19,286 bases of DNA from Micrococcaceae bacterium (GTDB lineage Bacteria > Actinomycetota > Actinomycetes > Actinomycetales > Micrococcaceae), in the NCBI GenBank assembly GCA_003486025.1, contig DNHA01000365.1, forward strand, positions 1-19,286, read 5' to 3'. Of the stretch, positions 15,181-19,286 are shown piece by piece; positions within the stretch are counted from its first letter, which is position 1; each line of letters opens with the position of its first letter. The notes under the pieces are model-generated. The model was not told the origin of the DNA. It saw only the letters and a program-made list of their open reading frames with translations, and did not search any database. A program made the translations under genes and the position numbers.

Positions 15181-16851
15181 TTAGTGGAAGAAGTGGCGTG
15201 CCCCGGTGAAGTACATGGTGATGCCGGCCGCGTTAGCGGCGGCAACTACTTCCTCGTCGCGAACCGATCCACCTGGTTGTACGACTGCCGTAATACCGGC
15301 ATCCAAGAGAATCTGCAGACCGTCGGCGAATGGGAAGAACGCATCCGAGGCCGCGACGGCTCCCTGGCTGCGCCGTTCAGACTGTGCCCCGTCAACGTTT
15401 TCCGCGCCGCCGGCTGCATCCGCACCTGATTCAACCTTCACCCCGAGAGTGTTAGCTCGTTCAACCGCAAGCTTGCACGAATCCACGCGGTTGACCTGGC
15501 CCATGCCAATGCCAACAGCTGCGCCGTCTTTAGCGATCAGAATTGCATTGGACTTCGCTGCGCGCACCGCACGCCAAGCAAAGGCCAAGTCTGCCAAGGT
15601 TTTTTCATCCGCTGCCGCACCGGCTGCGAGCGTCCAGTTTGCCACGTCGTCACCGGCTGCGGTGATCTGATCCCCGGCCTGCACCAGCATGCCGCCGGAG
15701 ACCTGGCGGAATTCGTTGGCATTGCGTGCGTAGCCTTCTGGCAGGGCCAGCAGGCGGATATTTTTCTTAGCCGAAAGGATTTCTACCGCTTCTGGCTCGA
15801 AGTCAGGTGCGATCACAACCTCGGTGAAGATGCCCTTAACCGTTTCTGCCATCGCCTTGGTGACGGTGCGGTTAGCTGCGATAACGCCGCCAAAGGCCGA
15901 AACCGGGTCGGTAGCGTGTGCCTTGGCGTGCGCGTCGGCAATTGGATCTACAGCATCAGGAGAAGCTACCGCGACACCACAAGGGTTCGCGTGCTTGATG
16001 ACGGCGACCGCTGGCTGCTCAAAATCAAAAGCCGCACGCAAGGCCGCATCGGCATCCACATAGTTGTTGTAGCTCATCGGCTTGCCGTGCAACTGGTCAG
16101 CCTGTGCAATGCCGGCAGGAGCTGCTTCATCCACATACAGGGCTGCCTGCTGGTGCGGGTTTTCGCCATAGCGCAGCACCTCGGCGCGCTGCAAGGCAAC
16201 ACCGGAGTAAGCTGGCCAATCGATTACACCGTCGCCGTCTTCATCCAAGAACTGGCTGGCGGTCCACGATGCCACTGCGGTGTCATAAGCTGCGGTGTGC
16301 GCGTAAGCCTTAGCGGCCAGACGCTGGCGCGTCTTCAGATCGAAGCCGCCCTCTGCGGCTGCCTCGACGACCTGCGAGTAGAACGATGGGTCAACGACGA
16401 TGGAGACCGCTGCGTGGTTCTTTGCAGCCGAACGGACCATGGCTGGACCGCCAATGTCGATCTGCTCAACCACTTCGTCCTGGCTGGCGCCCGAGGCGAC
16501 GGTCTGCACGAAGGGGTAGAGATTCACTACGACCAGATCAATCTGGTCGATGTCCATAGAGGACAGGGTGTCCATGTGCTCGCTCACGCGGCGATCGGCA
16601 AGAATGCCGCCATGGATGCGTGGGTGCAAGGTCTTCACCCGGCCATCGAGCATTTCCGGGGAGCCGGTAACCTGCTCTACTTCGGTGACTGGAATTCCTG
16701 CTGCCGCGATCTTCTTCGCGGTCGAACCGGTGGAGACCAACTGCACGCCAGCTTTGTGCAACCCAGCGGCCAGTTCCTCCAGGCCAGTCTTGTCATACAC
16801 GGAAATCAACGCGCGGCGGATAGCTACACGGTCCAAGACGGTCTTACTCAC
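15181..16851 (-). CDS. purH: Bifunctional AICAR formyltransferase / IMP cyclohydrolase PurH
   Basis: Catalyses the last two steps of de novo IMP synthesis: formylation of AICAR with 10-formyl-THF, then ring closure. The protein (556 residues from the GTG at 16851) has the N-terminal cyclohydrolase domain ([60 protein letters not shown]) and the C-terminal transformylase domain with the catalytic [24 protein letters not shown] and [25 protein letters not shown]. The frame is open to an ATG at 16908, but the GTG has GGGAGAG about 7 nt upstream and fits the family start. A small GC hairpin (16888-16904) lies in the leader. No purN directly precedes it, unlike many actinobacterial purNH pairs. 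Slightly longer than E. coli PurH (529). Confidence 0.96.
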   Translation of the reverse strand: MSKTVLDRVAIRRALISVYDKTGLEELAAGLHKAGVQLVSTGSTAKKIAAAGIPVTEVEQVTGSPEMLDGRVKTLHPRIHGGILADRRVSEHMDTLSSMDIDQIDLVVVNLYPFVQTVASGASQDEVVEQIDIGGPAMVRSAAKNHAAVSIVVDPSFYSQVVEAAAEGGFDLKTRQRLAAKAYAHTAAYDTAVASWTASQFLDEDGDGVIDWPAYSGVALQRAEVLRYGENPHQQAALYVDEAAPAGIAQADQLHGKPMSYNNYVDADAALRAAFDFEQPAVAVIKHANPCGVAVASPDAVDPIADAHAKAHATDPVSAFGGVIAANRTVTKAMAETVKGIFTEVVIAPDFEPEAVEILSAKKNIRLLALPEGYARNANEFRQVSGGMLVQAGDQITAAGDDVANWTLAAGAAADEKTLADLAFAWRAVRAAKSNAILIAKDGAAVGIGMGQVNRVDSCKLAVERANTLGVKVESGADAAGGAENVDGAQSERRSQGAVAASDAFFPFADGLQILLDAGITAVVQPGGSVRDEEVVAAANAAGITMYFTGARHFFH

Positions 16852-16953
16852 GAAAATGCTCTCCCGGCGGTGAGATGAAAAGGGGCGGGCGGCCAAAGAC
16901 CGCCTCACCTATTCTAGCGCCGGACGCTGAAGACTGAGCAGTTCATGTCGGTG

Positions 16954-17709
16954 CTATTGAACTGGCTGCGCAAGCTGCGGGAAATGCTCATCAAGCTGTT
17001 GCGGGGTCAGGCAGAGTTCTAGGAGTTTTTCTGCATGATCGTCATCGGCAACGTAGGCAACCAGATCCACCTTGGTGCGTTCATTCAATTCTTTGCGAAT
17101 CGAATGAGCTACCGCAACGAGGGTGTGATAATACTGTTTAATCGTATTTTCCCATCCCTCTTGCGTGGCTTGCTCGGTCATTGCATCAGACCAGATTTGT
17201 GCCGCCGGATCTTGGCATAATTCAATGGACGACCAATGCCAATCGCTTGGCTCCCACTTATCCGAGTAGAAGCTGTCGTTGTCGTCGGCTTCGAGATCCG
17301 CTTCGATGGCTTCTAAGACCTGGTCAAGGTCTTCGGTGTCTTCATCACTATCGTCTGCTGAGTGTTCGGACTCGTCCTCCTGATCATTATCGGAGTCCAT
17401 GAGTCCTTCGCCGCCCTGTTGTTCCTCGCTTTGCGCATCCGAACGGTCCTCGTAGTCGGCATCCTCGTCGAGGTCTTCGCCGCGCTCCACGAGAAGCTCT
17501 CGTGACTCGCTTTGCCGGTCCCGTTCGAGTGCTTCCACAGAGTTGAGCGCCAGCAACGGCATAGAGATATTTTCACTCTCTGTGGTGCTGACCCCGTGCA
17601 GGGCGATGGCATAAAAATTCTGCTCCGGGTGCTCAGCAATCACTTCTGCAGCGTGTCGAAGGGCAGCTACCCGTATTGCCTCTTCGAGAGCGGTCCAATC
17701 TACTCCCAT
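16954..17709 (-). CDS. Acidic DUF4303-like protein of unknown function
   Basis: 251 residues. The N-terminal ~60 residues (LEEAIRVAALRHAAEVIAEHP, then NFYAIALHG) and the C-terminal ~100 (KWEPSDWHWSS, then helices ending HFPQLAQ) resemble DUF4303-type proteins, which start with a similar helix and an FYAxxLY strand. Between them, residues ~66-147 form a low-complexity stretch dominated by Asp and Glu with Ser/Gln, presumably disordered. No signal peptide or membrane segment. Some related families act as immunity proteins in polymorphic toxin loci, but no toxin is seen here. The ATG at 17709 has GGGAG rather far upstream (12 nt). Family assignment is tentative. Confidence 0.6.
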   Translation of the reverse strand: MGVDWTALEEAIRVAALRHAAEVIAEHPEQNFYAIALHGVSTTESENISMPLLALNSVEALERDRQSESRELLVERGEDLDEDADYEDRSDAQSEEQQGGEGLMDSDNDQEDESEHSADDSDEDTEDLDQVLEAIEADLEADDNDSFYSDKWEPSDWHWSSIELCQDPAAQIWSDAMTEQATQEGWENTIKQYYHTLVAVAHSIRKELNERTKVDLVAYVADDDHAEKLLELCLTPQQLDEHFPQLAQPVQ

Positions 17710-17748
17710 GACCAGAGAATACTCCCATATGCCCTGTCATAACAGGCC

Positions 17749-17777
17749 TTGACGAAGCTACGGAATGAGCGTAATGA
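17749..17777 (+). promoter_or_regulatory. Putative promoter of the right-hand MFS transporter gene
   Basis: TTGACG (17749-17754) and TAATGA (17772-17777) with 17-nt spacing are the best sigma-70-like pair noticed in the 149-nt divergent interval. This predicts a leader of about 75 nt before the GTG at 17859. An inverted pair ACGAAGC (17752-17758) / GCTTCGT (17805-17811) brackets the start region, but the arms are short and far apart. Confidence 0.45.
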
Positions 17778-17858
17778 GGTGCGTGAGACTCAAGGTTTCG
17801 GTATGCTTCGTGGCGAACGTGCCACACTTTGTGAGGCCCATAGGAAAGGCTACCCAAG

Positions 17859-19196
17859 GTGCCAACTGCCACCATCCCCTCCGGTACACAAGTTGTGCAG
17901 GAGCTCCCCTTCAAATGGAAAGTCCAGGGAACCATCTTCATCATCGGTGGCTTGGGTTTCATGTTTGATGCTTGGGACGTGACCCTCAATGGTGCGCTGA
18001 TTCCATTGGTAGCCGCCGAATGGGGCTTGGACCGGCCCACCGCTGCATTGCTGGGGACCTCAAATCTTGTGGGTATGGCCATTGGTGCGTTCCTTTGGGG
18101 CGGAATAGCAGATAAGTACGGAAGAAAGAACGCTTTTTCGCTGACCTTGCTGATGTTTTCGGTGTTCACCGTGCTCGGTGCGCTTTCTCCGAACTTTGGC
18201 TTTTTTGTCGCATTCCGATTCCTCGCCGGGGTTGGCTTAGGTGGCTGCATTCCGGTGGATTATGCCTTAGTCGGTGAATTCACTCCATCCAAACTCCGCG
18301 GACGTGTGCTGACCGCCATGGACGGGTGGTGGCCCATCGGCGCGGCACTGTCATTCTTTGTTTCCGGCTGGGTGATGGCAACTGCGGAGAATTGGAGGCT
18401 CATCCTTGCCGTGATGATTCTGCCGGCGTTCATGGTGTTCCTGGTGCGCCTGAAAATGCCTGAATCCCCGTTGTTTCTCGCCGCGAAGGGACGTGAAACC
18501 GAAGCTCGTGAGGTCATCGATGACTTGGTTCGGCGTACCGGAGCGACGCCCAGGGACTACGCCATCGAAGCTGCGCCCGCAGGCAGGGGTCCACGCTGGT
18601 GGGAGCAAGTCGTTGAATTGTGGCGCTATTCGGCCAAGCTCACGACCACGAGCTGGCTGCTATTTATCACCGTGCTACTGGTCTACTACCTCGCTTTAAC
18701 CTGGCTTCCTACCATTTTGACCGAAGCGGGCATGGCGCAGTCCGCATCCTTCTTCGCCACCGCGGTGATGGCCCTCATGGGTCTGCTCGGCGTGCTGATC
18801 GCAGCCCTCCTGGTAGAGCGAGTTGGGCGTAAATGGCTGCTCGGCATTTCGGCTCCGCTGTCGGGTTTGATACTCGTTGTGGTGGCACGCAGTCTTGATG
18901 CACCTGCCACCGCTGTGGCTTGGATCCTCGTCTTTGGTGTCGTCGTACAAATCGCCATTCCGGTGCTCTACGCCTACGTTTCTGAGCTCTACCCCACCGA
19001 GCTGAGAGCTAGCGGCTTTGGTTGGGCTTCGACGATGTCGCGTTTTGCCGCTGGTTTTGGCCCCCTACTCTTTGCTGCCCTATGGCCAATCGTGGGACTG
19101 CCGTGGCTCTTCGCGGGGGCCACCGTGCTGGTCATCGTGGCGATGTTGGTCATGGCCCGGTTCGCTCCGGAAACTCGTGGACTTCAACTGGACTAG
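17859..19196 (+). CDS. MFS metabolite:H+ symporter (sugar porter / aromatic acid symporter-like)
   Basis: 445 residues with 12 predicted hydrophobic segments. MFS signatures: GFMFDAWDVTLNGALIP in helix 1, the loop 2-3 motif GGIADKYGRK (81-90), RFLAGVGLGGCIPVDYALVGEF with PSKLRGR after helix 4, PESPLFLAAKGR before the central loop, VERVGRKWLLG after helix 8, SELYPTELRASGFGW and the C-terminal PETRG. This pattern is that of SP/AAHS-type uptake permeases for sugars or organic/aromatic acids, not of drug exporters. Starts with GTG, with AGGAAAGG upstream. No metabolic enzyme lies within the window to its right, so the substrate cannot be inferred. Confidence 0.88.
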   Translation: MPTATIPSGTQVVQELPFKWKVQGTIFIIGGLGFMFDAWDVTLNGALIPLVAAEWGLDRPTAALLGTSNLVGMAIGAFLWGGIADKYGRKNAFSLTLLMFSVFTVLGALSPNFGFFVAFRFLAGVGLGGCIPVDYALVGEFTPSKLRGRVLTAMDGWWPIGAALSFFVSGWVMATAENWRLILAVMILPAFMVFLVRLKMPESPLFLAAKGRETEAREVIDDLVRRTGATPRDYAIEAAPAGRGPRWWEQVVELWRYSAKLTTTSWLLFITVLLVYYLALTWLPTILTEAGMAQSASFFATAVMALMGLLGVLIAALLVERVGRKWLLGISAPLSGLILVVVARSLDAPATAVAWILVFGVVVQIAIPVLYAYVSELYPTELRASGFGWASTMSRFAAGFGPLLFAALWPIVGLPWLFAGATVLVIVAMLVMARFAPETRGLQLD

Positions 19197-19286
19197 CTGT
19201 GCTGGCACGGCCGAAATCTTTGGACCCCGCGGCCTGGGGTAAGGCTAGCAATATTCCCAAATTTCTTGGAAGCAGGGACGGCATTC

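Noticed and set aside
15916..16878. 320-codon plus-strand frame
   Set aside because: Mirror of purH, with no family resemblance or ribosome binding site.
17752..17811. ACGAAGC / GCTTCGT inverted pair before the right-hand MFS gene as operator
   Set aside because: Arms of 7 bp separated by 46 bp are easily expected by chance and there is no adjacent regulator gene.
19197..19286. CCCC...GGGG pairing near 19224-19240 as terminator at the right edge
   Set aside because: Four-base stem without U-run; nothing supportable in the last 90 nt.

Overview
The window looks like chromosomal DNA of a high-GC actinobacterium, most likely a member of the Micrococcaceae (Arthrobacter / Glutamicibacter type). 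Pointers are the large monomeric NADP-dependent isocitrate dehydrogenase, the AccA3-like biotin carboxylase with a fused biotinyl domain, a free-standing double Clp_N protein, a Zur-type 7-1-7 operator and frequent GTG starts. The genus is an inference from gene content. I saw no insertion sequences, phage genes, tRNAs or CRISPR arrays.

Layout. 1-1824 (-): the N-terminal ~608 codons of monomeric isocitrate dehydrogenase, running off the left edge. 2041-4250: a TetR repressor (-) divergent from a DHA2-type drug efflux pump (+), with a palindromic operator between them. 4285-4313: a perfect hairpin closing the efflux gene. 4443-9269 (+): a tightly coupled set pxpA - pxpBC fusion - biotin carboxylase/biotinyl protein - GntR/FCD regulator, with ATGA overlaps between the first three. 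9277-11455 (+): an HD (SpoT/Mesh1-like) hydrolase, a stand-alone ClpC N-domain protein and an adenine deaminase. 11534-13599 (-): a DUF1445 (YcsI-like) protein preceded by an NRAMP-fold transporter, convergent to the above. 13834-15056 (-): the cysteine-free ribosomal protein L36 (40 aa) and a COG0523/CobW-like protein behind a Zur-type operator. 15181-16851 (-): purH. 16954-17709 (-): an acidic DUF4303-like protein. 17859-19196 (+): an MFS metabolite transporter.

How the genes fit together. The centre of the window is a 5-oxoproline (pyroglutamate)/lactam utilisation regulon. PxpA and PxpBC are the subunits of the ATP-dependent 5-oxoprolinase. The DUF1445 and NRAMP-like proteins are the same families that accompany them in the Bacillus subtilis ycsFGI-kipIAR operon. 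Here the set is split into two transcription units about 9 kb apart, yet both promoter regions carry the same palindrome, TTGTTGAACAA. It occurs once before pxpA and twice before the transporter gene, and it fits the TNGTNNNACNA pattern of FadR-family regulators. The GntR/FCD protein encoded between the two units is the obvious candidate to bind it. The NRAMP-like protein lacks the metal-coordinating motifs of true NRAMP metal carriers, so it more likely moves an organic substrate.

A second coherent unit is the zinc-starvation block. A Zur-like box overlaps the start of transcription of a COG0523-like gene that has lost its P-loop, and this gene overlaps by ATGA the gene for zinc-free L36. 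The rest (icd, purH, adenine deaminase, transporters) is ordinary core or accessory metabolism.
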